A stretch of DNA of 64,000 bases, from contig JAYKKT010000080.1 in NCBI GenBank assembly GCA_036023115.1, positions 6,895,501-6,959,500 of the forward strand, written 5' to 3'. This DNA comes from Brasenia schreberi (lineage: Eukaryota > Streptophyta > Magnoliopsida > Nymphaeales > Cabombaceae). Shown here piece after piece: positions 38,200-52,199 of the stretch (the first letter of the stretch is position 1; each line of letters begins with the position of its first letter). The translations under genes and the position numbers were made by a program. The notes under the pieces are model-generated. The model had not been told where the DNA came from. It did no database searches and was given only the letters and a program-made list of their open reading frames with translations.

Positions 38200-38505
38200 C
38201 TCTGGGCAACTGAGATTTGATTGATTGATCTCGGCTGGAGATTGAGCTTAGTGAGCCTGAATCAAATCAAGCTCGATTGAGCTTGTGAATTGGCTCAAAT
38301 AAATGTTGGTCGACCCAAGCACATAAAAACTTTTTAAAATATAAACAGACACTATATTTACATAATAAAGCTCAATTAGGCTTGTGAGCTGCTCAAGCTT
38401 GTGTACCATCTATCTCGAGCTCAAAAAGAATGAGTCGAGTACGGGCTTTTCTCAAGCCAAGCTCCAGTAGCTTGTGAGCAGCTCGGCTCACTTGCACCCC
38501 TATTC
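38200..38505. mobile_element. AGCTCGAG-rich element, copy 3
   Basis: The right end, reversed, reads AGGGGTGCAAGTGAGCCGAG. The interior contains AAGCTCGATTGAGCTTGTGA-type words. Confidence 0.6.
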
Positions 38506-38929
38506 ATAACACAAATCTTTGATACGTTTTTGATTGTTTACTGACAGTATTGATCATGAGTTCCTTTGAATTCAAACTCATTTGAAACTAACTGAAGTTC
38601 AAGTATTTGAAAATTTATTAAATTAAATTTCTTTTTAAATCACAATTTATAAGAAGAATCTGCAGGCTCCCTAGATATAAATTAAATATCTTTTTTAGAG
38701 CAGCATGGCATGCACATATAACTGTTGCAAAAGAAGTTGAACATGTTCCTGAATGGGCGACACGACAATAAAGACCTTCTGCAACTTCAGGCATCCATCA
38801 TATTTGGCTTTGTAGCGAACTGAATGCCTCGTTAACAATACGTCAAGCATTTAAAACATTATAAAATACAGACACCATGCCAAGAAATTTTCGGATTCAA
38901 ATTCCCCACACCAGTTTTTCTAAATTGCA

Positions 38930-39128
38930 AGAGACCCGGTTATCGTTTCGGCTGATCTCGTGTCCAACCCGACTTTCAAACCGTCAAAATAAGTTTTAAA
39001 TAGATTTTGGGTCCAGGATGGAATCAGGTTGACCAAGACCCGACCTAATTTACTGCTTCGATCCATTTTGAACACCTGGACACAAGTAGGATCCGGTTTG
39101 ACCTGGCTACAACAAATATATGAAAATG

Positions 39129-39202
<74 letters not shown>

Positions 39203-39380
39203 GTATGTATATATTTTTTGTATACTGTATATAATATATGTTGAAAATATTAAATTTTAGATATGCTTATGAAACATGGTCGGTTTGAGACTGGCCCGAC
39301 GGTTCCAACTGAGCTCGGAAACATGGATCACCTGGTTCTGTTCAGGTTCCACCTTTCAAGAAACTGAAACCAGTGGTTTT
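38930..39380. repeat. GGTTCC/GACC-rich repeat, copy 5, split by (TA)n
   Basis: Words such as CCCGGTTATCG, GGATCCGGTTTGACC and GGTTCTGTTCAGGTTCC lie on both sides of a (TA)n-(TATG)n microsatellite at 39130-39214. Confidence 0.45.
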
Positions 39381-39389
39381 GCATATTAA

Positions 39390-40490
39390 TTCTTTTTTGT
39401 TAGTGATGGTTCTAGATAGGGATGTTCATGGGAAGAGATCTCCCGCTCTCCACGGGGATTCACCCCGAAGAGGTCATATTTGAGAAGTAGAAACAGGGAC
39501 GAGATGAAGAGAGCAAGAAAATACCGATTCAATTAGACGTGAAGGAAATGAGACAAGGGCGAGAAAACTCGAGTATGAAGTAGATAACAGTCATAGGAAA
39601 ACGTACGTGCAGAGGGGGTGAATTTCATGTTTTAATAACTTAACGTTAACTATTTTTTGATAAATTAGCTCAGCTTTTTTCTTGTATGAACAGGTCAATG
39701 TTGGCTAAACATTAACTAATCATACCAAAATAATACTTGTTGAATGATTAATCTGGTCCCATCTGCGAACTAAATCACCAAGAGATCTTAAATTAATTGA
39801 GGGCCTGATTAGACTTTAATTACGCCCCCCCTCTCTCTCTCTATATATATATTTATATATAGGAAAACTAGGTTATACTCAATGAGTGAGTTTGGTACTC
39901 AAATTGGTATCATAATGTGCTCCGCTACAACAATAGGGCTCACCTATATATATATATATATATATATATATGCGTGTGTGTGTAGATTGGTTCAGTTCCA
40001 ACCTTCAAACCATGAACTGAACCATACGTTTTGTTTCTTTTTTCAAACTTCAAAAGAAATGAACAAACCAAACCACCGGATTTCATTTAATCGGTTTGAA
40101 TTGATTCATAAAACTCTCCTAACATATATCATGGATGTCCCTCGTCTTTTCTGTTTCAAAATAAGAGAATTTCATGAGCTGAGCACTAATCCCACAAGCG
40201 ACAGCCCAAGAACGATTAAATTTCACGAAATGATCTGGAATTTACAAGACCTCCATTGATTTATGCACTGTTTTCATTTTTCCAATATGATAACTTCACT
40301 CATAATGAGGATATATTTTCTAGCTTTTATCTTTACTCGGTGAGAAAATCAAAATTAATGAAGACTTTTTAAAAATTACACTACGAAGAGACTGAAAATA
40401 ATGGCAAACTTAATTTCAGAAATCGCAGAAGAGATCAAAAAATGTTTATGAAGTTAAACACAGTAATCATCTGAAACAGGAAGCGTATGA
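39390..40490. other. intergenic, no gene seen
   Basis: Contains two CT/TA microsatellites (about 39832-39860 and 39944-39971) with an 85-bp spacer between them. No recognised gene. Confidence 0.5.
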
Positions 40491-40494
40491 TATT

Positions 40495-40602
40495 AAGGAG
40501 CAATAGCTTACACTACTCACAAGTTGAATGTTATCAGTTCGATATCCTGGGCATGTATCTGGCTTCGGCCTCCCGTTGTGCCCCATAAAAAAAAGAAGAG
40601 AA
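40495..40602 (+). mobile_element. tRNA-derived SINE, copy 5
   Basis: GCAATAGCTTACACTACTCA, box B-like GTTATCAGTTCGATATCC, then GTATCTGGCTTCGGCCTCCC, GTTGTGCC and an A-run. Confidence 0.82.
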
Positions 40603-41902
40603 GACTAAGCTATTAATAATCAAAGGCGCTATTTGAGAGTAATGGATCATCAACTTGATGTGAGTATAAGAAAGCAGTTTATTTACGGACTCCATGATTC
40701 AATGTTTCCAATGGCCTTTGAATTCAGATCATAAAATCTGTAACCTTCAATATTTCCTTTTCTAACGAATGATGAATAAAGCCATGAACAGTGAAAATGA
40801 TGGTTTTGGCACAAAATTTACAGTATGATCAACTCCACAGAATGCAATATCAGATGTTGATCCACTCCATGCCGTCGATGAAGTTAAAATTGATGAAAGG
40901 CTTAGCTTCTTCATCCGTCGGCTCACTCAAACACGCGACTCTGCCTGCGAAGTTCGCTCTGGTTATATTGTCCATAAAACTCAGTCCTGCAAAATCAAAC
41001 ATTAAGAACTGGCACACCGACTCTTTAAACTTTCATTCAACCTTGGGAGCCAAAACATGATCAGTTGATCAAATCCAAACAGACCCAAAAGCAAATCCAA
41101 ATCCAAATCCATGCATTATGCCGCACTAAAGTGTGTTTGGATATATAAAAGAATATTCGACACCATTGTTCTTGAACCCGCTTCATATTAGCATTTAACA
41201 CCAAAACAACAAGATCATGTTTTATCGCTCGAACACTTTTGAAGTCTTCCTCCATCCCTTTTGAACTGTTCACCAACTAATTTTGGCTTCTCCTTATTGA
41301 AGCTTCAAGTAGACTCGAAGAACATTATATATATAATGTCATTAGGTATAAATGTACATTTTACATTCTCGAACTCGGTTAAGATTGACATATTACCCTA
41401 ACGCGATGCTAATTCTAGAATTGATGATTAATTGAAGTGTAATAAAGAATCAGAGGACTCACATTTCTCTATTGGGATCACCCCAATTGTACCAACCTTG
41501 GGGCATGATGATGATGTCCATGTAAGTGTAAGCGAAAATGACCCGAGAGAAGAGACCCCAAGCCCTTCCCAGGAACACAACACCAGAGCCAGTTACCCTA
41601 CAATTCACAAATGAGAAACCTGTGTCATCCAGAAGGCTCATCCTGTTCTGTGCCGTAAGAGCGCCATAGTTCCGAGCAATTGCATGTAAATGGCATCCCT
41701 GCAAAGCAAAATTTAGTTTCAAACTTCAGATTATGCACACACACACACACTACTTTTGAATCGTTTCAAGAGTTTTTCGACATTATTAGTTTCTTCTTTC
41801 ACAATTAGCTTCTTCTAAGCAAGTAAAGCTTACAACTAATTGATCTTCAAGCTTAGCTCATTTATATGTTAAGGGATTCCTATATATTAATCCAACTACA
41901 TT

Positions 41903-42050
41903 AAGGGGGTGTTTGATTACAAGGCCGGGCCAAAGGTACTGGAATTGTGAGCCTTGTAAAGGTTTGGGCCCCTGTTTTTACTTCACTTGGTGAGGCCCGT
42001 GTTTGATTACGAGGAAAAGTAGAACTTCTCATGCCTTGTAAACAAAATGA
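41903..42050. mobile_element. GGGTGTTTGATT element end(s) in PME intron 3
   Basis: GGGGGTGTTTGATTACAAGG at about 41906 and GTGTTTGATTACGAGG at about 41999 are two same-direction copies of the MITE-type end; the opposite end was not found. Confidence 0.45.
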
Positions 42051-42479
42051 ACTCATTCTTCCATATTGGTTATAGTTAGCTGGTATTGGACTTAATGATG
42101 TATTAATGGTTATTGGGTTCAGTTAAGCCTATGTAACCTTAATTATATTTAATTCATCATAAATACTTTTAAAAACTTAATTGATATATCTATAATAAAG
42201 GTGAAAGTTTAAAGTGTTAAAGTCATGTATGTGGGGGGTTTGTGCATGTGAATACTATTGGCTATTTTTTAGTCACATTCATTGGAGAAAGAATCCCATG
42301 TGTCCTTTTATATATATGACAACTCTTCAACCTTGGAGAGGGCATGAAAGACCACATACACGTGCACGGTTAGGGCCATGTTCAAGAACTATCTTCAATA
42401 TTCTTTTTGCACGGAAAAGTTTTAACTTGGGGCTCTCTAATCCAAAGTGAGTGAAAACTTATTCCCCTTTTACTGTGAT

Positions 42480-42650
42480 TGTTTTGCTTTTCAGTCGACT
42501 GAGTGACTGAGGAGTGGTCGAAGATGACAGTGGTTGAGGTATGTACTATTGTAGCATGATTGTTTTTGCTTTTGGATCAACTAGATAACTGAGGCGTGGT
42601 CGAAGATGAAAGTGATGGAGGTACGTACTGCTGTTGCATGATCATTTTAT
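42480..42650. repeat. ~83-bp tandem duplication in PME intron 3
   Basis: AACTGAGGCGTGGTCGAAGA and GACTGAGGAGTGGTCGAAGA, each followed by an ATGAAAGTG/ATGACAGTG stretch. Confidence 0.8.
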
Positions 42651-43753
42651 TCTAAGAGAAACCCATGTATGCCTGATAGTAGGGTATTGATTTCTAAGTA
42701 TGTGAAATGACTCAATTTGATAAGTGTCTTATTTATTTTATTGTTTTTATCTTGTTGTACTGTTTGCTTATGGCTTTTTTTAGATTTATGTTTTTGGTTG
42801 ATATCGACATGTTAATATTTGTTGTATATTACGTGTTTATTTATGTAGCCCCACTGTTTCTTCCAACAACTGACTCTTGTAAATTATCAAAAGAACTTGG
42901 TTGAGTTCTTTTTCTTTGTTGTGGTAGTGGAAATGCTTTTCAAGCATGGTGGCTTCCATTTCTTTTTGGGTCAAACACAGACACAGAAGCTAGCACTGCA
43001 TATAAGCATTTCCAGTTTCTCAAAAGAACGGTTCCTATAATAACCCTTTTGTGAATGCGAAAGGAGATTCTTTCGTTCCTTTACTTCAAAGATTTGAAAA
43101 GAAGGGAACTCCGGCAAGGAAGATTAGGCATGGACTTTTCAAGCTGGTCCTTCACTATGTGTCTCATAGGACTTATATACTTCAATATACCTTATATAGA
43201 ATGTCACACCCAAAGCACGCATGGGCATGCACGCACACACACACACCAATCCCACCTAATACAAGAGAAGGCATAATTCTGGTTTTTGTTTTAATTTTGG
43301 GTTTCCATCAGTATAGCAGTAGCAATATTTGTTCTGTATCACTATGGGTGGACACAAACAAAGGCTTCTCAGGTCATACTCGTGTCGGGTTTCAGTGTCG
43401 TGTCTCGAGTTGCAGCCTGAGGAAGTGGTGGGGGAAGAGATGGCAACCAACCTCAAAGAGGGAGTGGCCATTTCCGAAGATGAAATCGACGGAGCCCTCA
43501 ATGTAGCAATCCTTGTAGTAGTGCCTGCCAAGGTGGTCGTAGAGCGTGTCCTGTGCACCAACGAAGTTGCACCCAACAAACGCAGCCGTGTCACCTGAGA
43601 TCCTTACTGCCACTGCTTGCTTCCCAACCGCACCCGGTGGTGGAACTGGCGTCGTGTTTTGATCATCAAACACATATATTCACTAATTATCATCATCATC
43701 ATCATTACTATGATCCTATCTTTCTACCAAATAAGCACTCATTCAAATTTATG

Positions 43754-43902
43754 GCTGTTTGATTTTGAGGCTTAGGACTACAGAATTGGAGCTACAGTTT
43801 CGATTTCCATCATAATTAAAATAAGTCTCAACACACAGTAAAAAGTCGAATGGTAGGGTCGGCTGCTTGAACTGGAAGCGGACCTCCAATCAAACACCCG
43901 TA
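43754..43902. mobile_element. MITE with GGNTGTTTGATT ends
   Basis: Left GGCTGTTTGATTTTGAGGC; right reversed CGGGTGTTTGATTGGAGGTC. About 150 bp, in PME intron 2. Confidence 0.7.
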
Positions 43903-44599
43903 GATCTCACTGGGGCATTCACATGACAAATTTTTACACACACACATATATAACTTTAATATCAGTGTATTTGGTCCATGAAACCCAGAAATTAGTGTTT
44001 CAGTGGGAAGAACACTGCTTTAATCCCACACAAAAAAGTAGTGGAGGATGTAGAAACTGGATCAACGTCTAACTTTAATATCCGCATGTTTGGTTCCGAA
44101 AAGAAGAAGAAGATGGTAGGCTTCATGGACATGGACTCTAGATGAAATCAATCTTCTCTATAAAAGGGGCTTCAGTTCAATGGAAGCCTTAATCTAGTCA
44201 GGCCCACAAGTCTTGACTCTGGCTCAGTTGGTTGAGCCCCAAGTGCCAACGGCATTTGAACTTCTAAGTGAAGTTTTACCTTCATCAATATAAAAAGTAA
44301 AAGATAAAAAAGGTAAATGTATCACCAAGGGCCGCCATAGTTCACTTCACCTTACGTAGGCAACCCATAACAAACAAATAATAAAAACAAAGGCTAGCAG
44401 AAAAAAACAATATATGACTTCTATGTAAGATATAATATATAGAGAAACGCCAATGAGATTCAAGGAACATATGAGAGATTTCCAGTGGAGTCAATGCTTT
44501 TGATTGGACGAAAGTATTTCTTTTCTTAGCGGGTTTACATTAAATATTAATTAGAGCCGATAAATATTTTTAATTTAAATTTTTACTATTGATGTCAAA

Positions 44600-44705
44600 G
44601 ATCGAATAATGAAAATATTTTAGTATATACACATATTAAGATCGAATAATGAAAATATTTTAGTATATATGCATATAAGTATATATATATATACTTCCTC
44701 TCTCT

Positions 44706-44758
<53 letters not shown>

Positions 44759-44840
44759 GCATGTACATCCCTACAGTTGTGGTGCACCATTTAAGTGCGA
44801 CCACATACCCATAGTTGTAGTGCACCATTTAAGTGCGACC
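44600..44840. repeat. two short tandem duplications around (TA)n
   Basis: GATCGAATAATGAAAATATT at about 44600 and 44640; GTGCACCATTTAAGTGCGAC at about 44779 and 44819; (TA)n at 44708-44755 between them. Confidence 0.9.
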
Positions 44841-45275
44841 TCTAATGAAAAAAACATAGTGTAATATCTGGCAAATGTAATCCTGCATATGTCACTTCCA
44901 CTCTAAAAAAACCCATAAAATTAACAATTTAACAATTTAAAGTTTGATTAAATAGATCATCAAAAGAAAAAATACGCTTAGATAGAACAAACCACGTGTG
45001 GTATAGTTACCTTAAATGTAATGTTTTTTGCTACAAAGTAAGGGGAGCTGACCGCAAATGTGGCAGAATTGAAGGTTCCCATCGACTGCCCATTTGATCC
45101 CACTGTCTGAGCCGTGTCACTCCATTGCACAACGGTTCTATCTGCACCTGCTCCCTCTATTGTTATGAAGGACTTGAATGGAGGAATGTTCACCTTCTCC
45201 CTGAACTCATCACAAAACCTAACCAACTAACTCACAAATTCACTCTGTCTATAATCCTCAACTAAATAAACAAGC

Positions 45276-45437
<162 letters not shown>

Positions 45438-45825
45438 AAGGTCTAAGTGTGGTAGGAAACCTGCGTGTATATCCCAGGATTGACTCTGATTATGATTCTA
45501 ACTGAATTGACGGTAGGCAAGGGGAATCAATGGCGGCCTGTATGGTGGTGAAGTCTCCTGCCGCCGGGTTCTTGCCGAGGGTGAGCACGAAAGAAGGGTA
45601 AACCTTGTTCATGGCGGTTGCTAAGAGGGAATGGTTAAGAGTGCCTATCCATTTGACCCATATCATGAACTGCTCTTCTACCTGTTGATTCCTTGCTGCA
45701 CTGGCTGGTGTCTCCTGTGGATTGCCACGGTTGGGGCGCAGCCCATTGGTGAGAGCACCTGTCAAGCATGAGTTGATGATCGACAAAAGGATTATAATGC
45801 AGAGAATTTTGTGGGATCTAGCCAT

Positions 45826-48040
45826 TATGGAGAGAGAGAGAAGCAGCCAAGAGTAGAAGCTGGCGTGAGGAGTAATGAGAGGGAGGGAAAAGTTAGAGGG
45901 GACGGGCTTTGTTAGCGTCCCATTTAAAGTTGTTGTCCCTCTCTCTCTCTCTTTCTTTCTATATATATATATATTTATATGATTCACGAGTTTGTTTCTG
46001 ACATCATGCGGTTCACAAGCTAAACAAATTTGTTGACAGGTCCAGCTATTCTTATTCTGAGTCCGTGAGGTTGCATCATTCTTTTCTCTTCGTATTCTTT
46101 TGACATACATAACATTCAGTAGAGAACCCCAAAAATTTCTTTTCTTTTGTCGAAAGAACAAAAATAAGAAAATAGTTGCGTCAAATTAAGCACCTCAAGG
46201 CTGTTAAATTCACATAACTAGTGATTCCTTTATATGTTTTTAATCATTTACATTATGACACCAAGATCTCGATGCTTCAACCACAGCCAAGCCTTTTTCA
46301 ATATTAGGTAGAGTCGATAAGAGGGTGAACTGTGATGACTTTCTAAGAGATCGCTGTTCTTAACAATATTCATTTCGCTAATTTTGAAGTTATAATGGGA
46401 TGTAGTGCATTAATGCAGAAACATCATACCTTTACGGAGCAATTCTTGGCTGCCGAATTCTTCAGAAAAAACTAGTTTGATTCCGTATTGAGAACGATCA
46501 TTCAAGGTTGAAATCTCACCATTTTAATTCGTTCCGCAGATATGATCCTAAAGCACACAAACAATCACACAAAGCATAGCTGGAAGAAAATGTAAAGTTG
46601 AAATCGAATAATCCTTAAGTGATGTGTATTACTTTGCCTTGAGATCACGAGACATTTGGTCAGTACCTGGATTTCAAAATGATTATCATGCACTCTTACT
46701 TGTATGGACTTTCATTCCGAGGATGCCAATTCAATGCCTAAATTGACAAGATCCACCAAAATCACCATTTGGCATATCGTACAGTTTTTTTTATATAATT
46801 GTTCCGTAGAAGAGCCACATAAAACAAACAAGTTCTCTGCAGAAATTTTGGCCCTGGGTACCAACAACAATGGCAGTCTCTGATAGTGATCTATCATCTA
46901 TGACAAAATACAACGCGACAAACCCAACTAGTCGCCTAAGTCGATTTACACCCTTTGTCGTTAGCGTGCGATAGCCATTCTGTGACACTCACGCAGCTTC
47001 TTCAATCTCTTCATACCAATCTTGCTGCAGTTGCCTAGAAATGCCACTCTCTGCAATTCATGTATTCTGCAGATGTCACACTAGGAGAGAGAACTGTTGA
47101 ACAAAAATAGCAGAGAAAAGCGGATGACTTGTCAAAAATTACACAAGGTCTTGCATCATGTCTGATTGATCATCTGTTTGTGTGTGAGAGAAACAGAGAG
47201 AGGGAGAGTGGGGTTGTTTGTTGGGCTTAGTGGTATGATGGTATCCCACTTTAGCTATTGGGAAGCCAATGTCAGCATATAGGGCAATAATGGTTTAGGT
47301 AGACAATGCCCGTTCAAATCGATTGTGAAATTTTAATCGGTCTCGAAATCGTAATAAAAACTGAGGACTCTTCGATTTTGTTACAGTTCATGATTTTCAA
47401 AAACCCGTCCAAAACTGAAATCAGCAATTTCTTTATTAAGTATATATATTTATATTCACAGTCACAAGTGTGCTGGGATTCAATCGTGGAACGCTTCTTA
47501 TTGTTGAGGTAGATAGTGAATTGGACACCCAAGAAAAAACTTGTGATTCCAAAGCTAAACGGTTCAATTACAGTTTTAAGTTTCGAGTAAACCAAAAACA
47601 GGAACATGTCTTTTACATGACGTCCATATAGATACTAGATAGTGACGAACAACATTGTTCTAAGAGAAGTGCTGATGCATTAGTGTACAACAACAACTAA
47701 ACCTTTTCTCATACTAGATGGGGTCGGATATATTGATTTCTTTGTTTCCAAAGAACCATATGATCATTTATAGAATTAATGATAGATAAGTTCAACAAAG
47801 TTTTACACGAGTGATCGGAAGCCTAATACAATCCTCTTTTATTTGGCTATGCAAGAGTGATCACTTATCTCAACTGAGTTGCTGATGCATTAATGTATTT
47901 CTAGAATATGTGAGGGGAAAGATAAATTAAGAAAAGATTAAGAAATCGTTCCATTAGGAAATTCCAACGATGCACGAACTTACCCCTTTTTCTACTTGCA
48001 GACAAAAATACTCATGGAGCTTCAAAAATCATGTCTAACT
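45826..48040. other. PME upstream region and intergenic DNA
   Basis: A CT/TA microsatellite (45939-45976) sits just upstream of the PME start. No gene was recognised. RTE 3'-end relics are seen at 47685-47770 (ACAACAACAACTAAACCTTT, minus) and more weakly at about 46280-46320. Confidence 0.5.
47685..47770 (-). mobile_element. RTE LINE 3'-end fragment
   Basis: ACAACAACAACTAAACCTTT then CATACTAGATGGGGTCGG closely matches the 3' terminus of RTE copies 1 and 2 (reversed TTG tail). Confidence 0.75.
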
Positions 48041-48140
48041 ATTGAAGCATGCGTGTAATTTTGGAGGTTGTGAGGATATTTGAAAAATCATGAAGGACAA
48101 CTTTAATATATTCATGTCACCAAAAATATATAGGATCCAA

Positions 48141-48504
<364 letters not shown>

Positions 48505-48588
<84 letters not shown>
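48505..48588. repeat. compound microsatellite (CA)n-(TA)n
   Basis: About 28 CA units followed by about 14 TA units. Confidence 0.97.
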
Positions 48589-48592
<4 letters not shown>

Positions 48593-48770
48593 GATTGGAT
48601 CCTACCAATACTAATACCTACTCACGCTTTTGGGCGGCATGAGTATAATAAAAATATTTTTCGTACTTTTTCAAACCTTCTTAAAAAAATTTAGATTATA
48701 CTCATGTCACTCAAAAATAATGAATAAACATGAGTGGACAAATGCTAGTATGGACAAGATTCTATCACTA
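48561..48770. mobile_element. microsatellite-bordered MITE, family D copy 4
   Basis: (TA)n on the left, then AAGTGATTGGATCCTACC; the right end, reversed, reads TAGTGATAGAATCTTGTCC. Inner GGCATGAGTATAATA matches copy 1. The right side has no TA tract and abuts a CACTA-like terminus. Confidence 0.75.
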
Positions 48771-50560
48771 GTAAAAAAAGGGTTATTTTCGATAATCTCA
48801 AAAACTTATTTTTTCGGTGATTAAAATGTAAAAAAATATCAGTTTTGATAGTCCAATCATCAGAAAAGGATGAAACCCCTCGAAAAAAGTTTGCTGAAAG
48901 AAAAAGTTTAAGAAAAACCTAAAGAACCCTCGGAAATACTCAAACTTTACATAGTCAACTAGGTTGAAATTGCCGAAAATAGTCCATTTTCGATGCTTCC
49001 TATGACCTTCGCAAATGTACCAAAAAACTACCAGAATTTTTTTGGAATCCCTTTTGTCGATAGTTTGATCGCCGAAAATGCCATGTAGAAAACTGTTAGA
49101 AATAATCTAGTTATATTATCCCAAAAATACTTTTTTGATAATTATTCAAATGTTTACATATATTTTGGAATAGAATCCATCACAAACACCTAATATACAA
49201 TTTGATATTATCAAAATATAAATTATCTTGCAGATTTATATATATCTACAAAGAACAATGTCCAACACGCAAACATTTAGAACGAGTACGTAATTGTCAT
49301 ATAAGTCGAATAAAACCAAATTCAATGTTCAATATTACAAACTTTTAAACCAAGTAAATACATGCCATATAGGCCGAATATATCTAAGACCAATATCCAA
49401 TATGACAAACATATAAAATGAGTACATAAACAAAAAGAAATAGATTAAATATAACCAAGATCACCGTCCATAGTTTATTATAGAGCTAGTGTAGAAAGTC
49501 ACACTTGATCATCTCTTCTAACATTTCTTCAATCACCTCTTCTATATGTTCTTGTATTATGTGTTTCCTGTAATATAAAATAAAATATGATACATACTTA
49601 AAGATATGATTAGTGGCCACCATTATCAAACATATAACAAAATTTTTTAAAGGTATGTGAAGCAATATTCTCAAGACAATCACTATTACAAATTTGAAGC
49701 AATAAAATAAATAACTCTTCTTATATAGATCATTATCTCAAATATCACATATCGAGAAGATTACATATAGTTCCAAACATGTGAAATAATGAAAGGTCAC
49801 TACAACCATAGATGATTTACCTACAATGACCATTGTTGCATTGAAATAAAGGATCTTATTGATAAGTAACAAAATATCTGGCGTATCTCTATAAACTAAA
49901 ACATAAATTTATCATGATTTGATATATTATATTTCATGTTATAATAAAAAGCAACATACATAATATACATATGCAGTATATGAGAATTACTTGAGTGTTC
50001 ATTCTATTTACTATATTGTCAAGTTTGTGAGACATATCCTTAAAGATGCCATCTAATGATGTTACTCGATTTTGTATTGATGAAGTCGGGACATGTTGAC
50101 CTTCAATATGCTCTAAACTCTCTTTTTTATTCTATTGGGTGTTTCATACCCCATTTTCCTCTTGTATACTCTATGGTGCTTTTCGTATACATGATCCATA
50201 GTCTTTCTATGATAGAATATATATGACTAATGTGATATTCTTGTTATACATAAGACTAATAATACATAAAATAACATATTTATTATAATATATAAATAGT
50301 AAATAATACAACAAAAGAACATGAACACATCAAATGGTTCTTGATACTAATAATATATGAAATAATATGTATACTTACACGTATTCTACCAGTTGTCTCA
50401 TCAAAAAATATCCAATTTTCTTATCCTTATAGTAATCTATGAATGCATCATATGATGTGATTGGTGGATCATCATCACGTGATTCCTCCTATGATAGAAT
50501 ATCTCATAAGGTAGAGTATATATATTGATATATACTACCAAAATAATAAACAAAGTCATA
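48766..50560. mobile_element. possible CACTA (En/Spm) element relic
   Basis: CACTAGTAAAAAAAGGGTTA at 48766 resembles CACTA termini. The next 350 bp repeat short sub-terminal words (TTTTCGATAAT, GCCGAAAATAG, TCGCCGAAAATGCC). 49480-50500 is AT-rich with minus-strand frames I cannot assign. The other end was not found; the CACTA pentamer may instead belong to the MITE end. Confidence 0.4.
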
Positions 50561-50738
50561 CATATAATAAATCATTGCCTAACTCATGTAACAATAAAAA
50601 AGTTTGCAACCATGTGCATGTGTTCGAAATTTGTGTGAAGTAGAATTTTGCCAAGCTATCTGCATGTGTGTGTGGATGCACGCGAGCATGTGTGTACGGT
50701 TAGAATCTGAACATTTTTCTTTATTATATCATATCCAT

Positions 50739-50860
50739 TTTTTTTTTTTTACAAGAGAAGGCGAAGGCTAACACACACCCACATAAGCTCGTCTATTATG
50801 ACTTTATACAGCTCTCCGCTATTATTAGCTCTCACACCAACTGATATCACCACGGTAGAA
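50739..50860 (-). mobile_element. tRNA-derived SINE, minus copy, diverged
   Basis: A-run (T-run on plus) next to a GTTAGCCTTCGCCTTC tail on the minus strand. The tRNA-like part is poorly kept. Confidence 0.5.
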
Positions 50861-50919
50861 ATGAAAAAGCAGGGAGGAAGAAGCCTCTTTTGCAAGAGTG
50901 TGAGAGAGAGATCCACGAT

Positions 50920-51230
50920 AAAACCCAACTGAACCAGAGATCTCTCAGTTCAGTTCAGATTTCACTTACGGAAAAACTGAACCAGAACCGAAACTGATAT
51001 AGGCAATTTGAAACCATTGATTTTACGTAGTTTTTTTTTCTAAAATTCTAAAATATGTTACTATAATTTCAAAAGATAATAGGATCATAAGTGGCAGAAC
51101 TCAAACAGAACCTAACAAAGAGGGAGTCACGGGGTGCTGGTTTCAGGTTTTGGCATGGTAATTGTCCTGACAAGTGGAGTCCTCGCCAAACCCAATTTGA
51201 ATGGGGCCAGGAAATGCCCAGTTTGTTTGG
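50920..51230. repeat. GGTTCC/GAACC-rich repeat, copy 6
   Basis: Words such as AACTGAACCAGAACCG and GTTCAGTTCAG. Confidence 0.4.
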
Positions 51231-51289
51231 GAATTGGGTGAGTCTGGGTTATGAAGTACCTGATCCATACCCGTATCAATACCTGACAC

Positions 51290-51545
51290 GTTTATATATA
51301 TATAAAGAGGATAAATGTTTAAACCCATACTCAAATCTATTCAACAGTTCAACCATTCATTTAATTTAAGTGATGATAAAGATTTAGATTAAAAATATCA
51401 TTATACTTTTATACTTTACATTTAATATATCACATGAACTAAATATTTTTTATTTTATTATCTCAAGCTTAAAATAGTTTTAAACACGGATGAGGTTTGA
51501 GTATTTATCATTATCTTTCTCTCTCTCTCTCTCTATATATATAAA
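51290..51545 (+). mobile_element. microsatellite-bordered element, family E copy 3
   Basis: Between TATATATATA at 51293 and (CT)n-(TA)n at 51518-51545. Core AAAGATTTAGATTAAAAATAT is diverged from copy 1. Ends show a weak inverted pair (CCATACTCAAATC and, reversed, AAATACTCAAACC). Confidence 0.5.
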
Positions 51546-51968
51546 TAGAGACCACAGTTTGTGCGCATGCTAATCCATACTCAAATCTATTTAAAGATTT
51601 TAATTGTGTGATCAATAACATCATTAGTTTAAGATGTTTAAGAAAAAATAAAACAATACTAAGTGTGCTAAGTGTATTTAAAAATAATAATAATACATTT
51701 TATTTTTAAATTTAAAACTCAACCATCAATCCCACTAATCCGACCATCAACATCTTTAAGGATAAGGATTTTTGAGGATAAATGAGTGTGGGCATTTACC
51801 TATATATATAATGATTGAATTAGGTTATCATCAATACAAAATGCTTTTAATTTTACAAAACTTACTTGTACTGAATTTGGGAAGCTAGCGGCTCTGTGTC
51901 GTCGTTACCTGCTGAGAAAGAACGACACGAAACTGTTTCTACCGTCGTCACTAATCCATACTCCACGT

Positions 51969-52075
51969 TTTTTTCTTCACAAAGGGAGGCCGAAGCCTAA
52001 CACTAACAGGCACGCATGCGATCCTTGAGGAATCGAACCTTTCACCTGAATTTAGGGATCCAAGCCCTACCGCCT
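51969..52075 (-). mobile_element. tRNA-derived SINE, minus copy
   Basis: On the minus strand: AGGTGAAAGGTTCGATTCC (box B), then GTTAGGCTTCGGCCTCCC, TTTGTG and an A-run. Confidence 0.8.
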
Positions 52076-52199
52076 CCAAAAGGAGAAAAAGAAGGGAGTT
52101 GAGTAAGATGGAAGTTTCGTCCCCACCGTCTCCAAAAATTTAAGAAACAAAGTCTCCGATGTGAGTCTAAAAGCCTACCGCCACAATTACGAAAAACTT

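Noticed and set aside
42707..42904. Hydrophobic 65-residue frame resembling a membrane protein
   Set aside because: It is T-rich intron sequence of the pectinesterase relic; composition alone explains the hydrophobicity.
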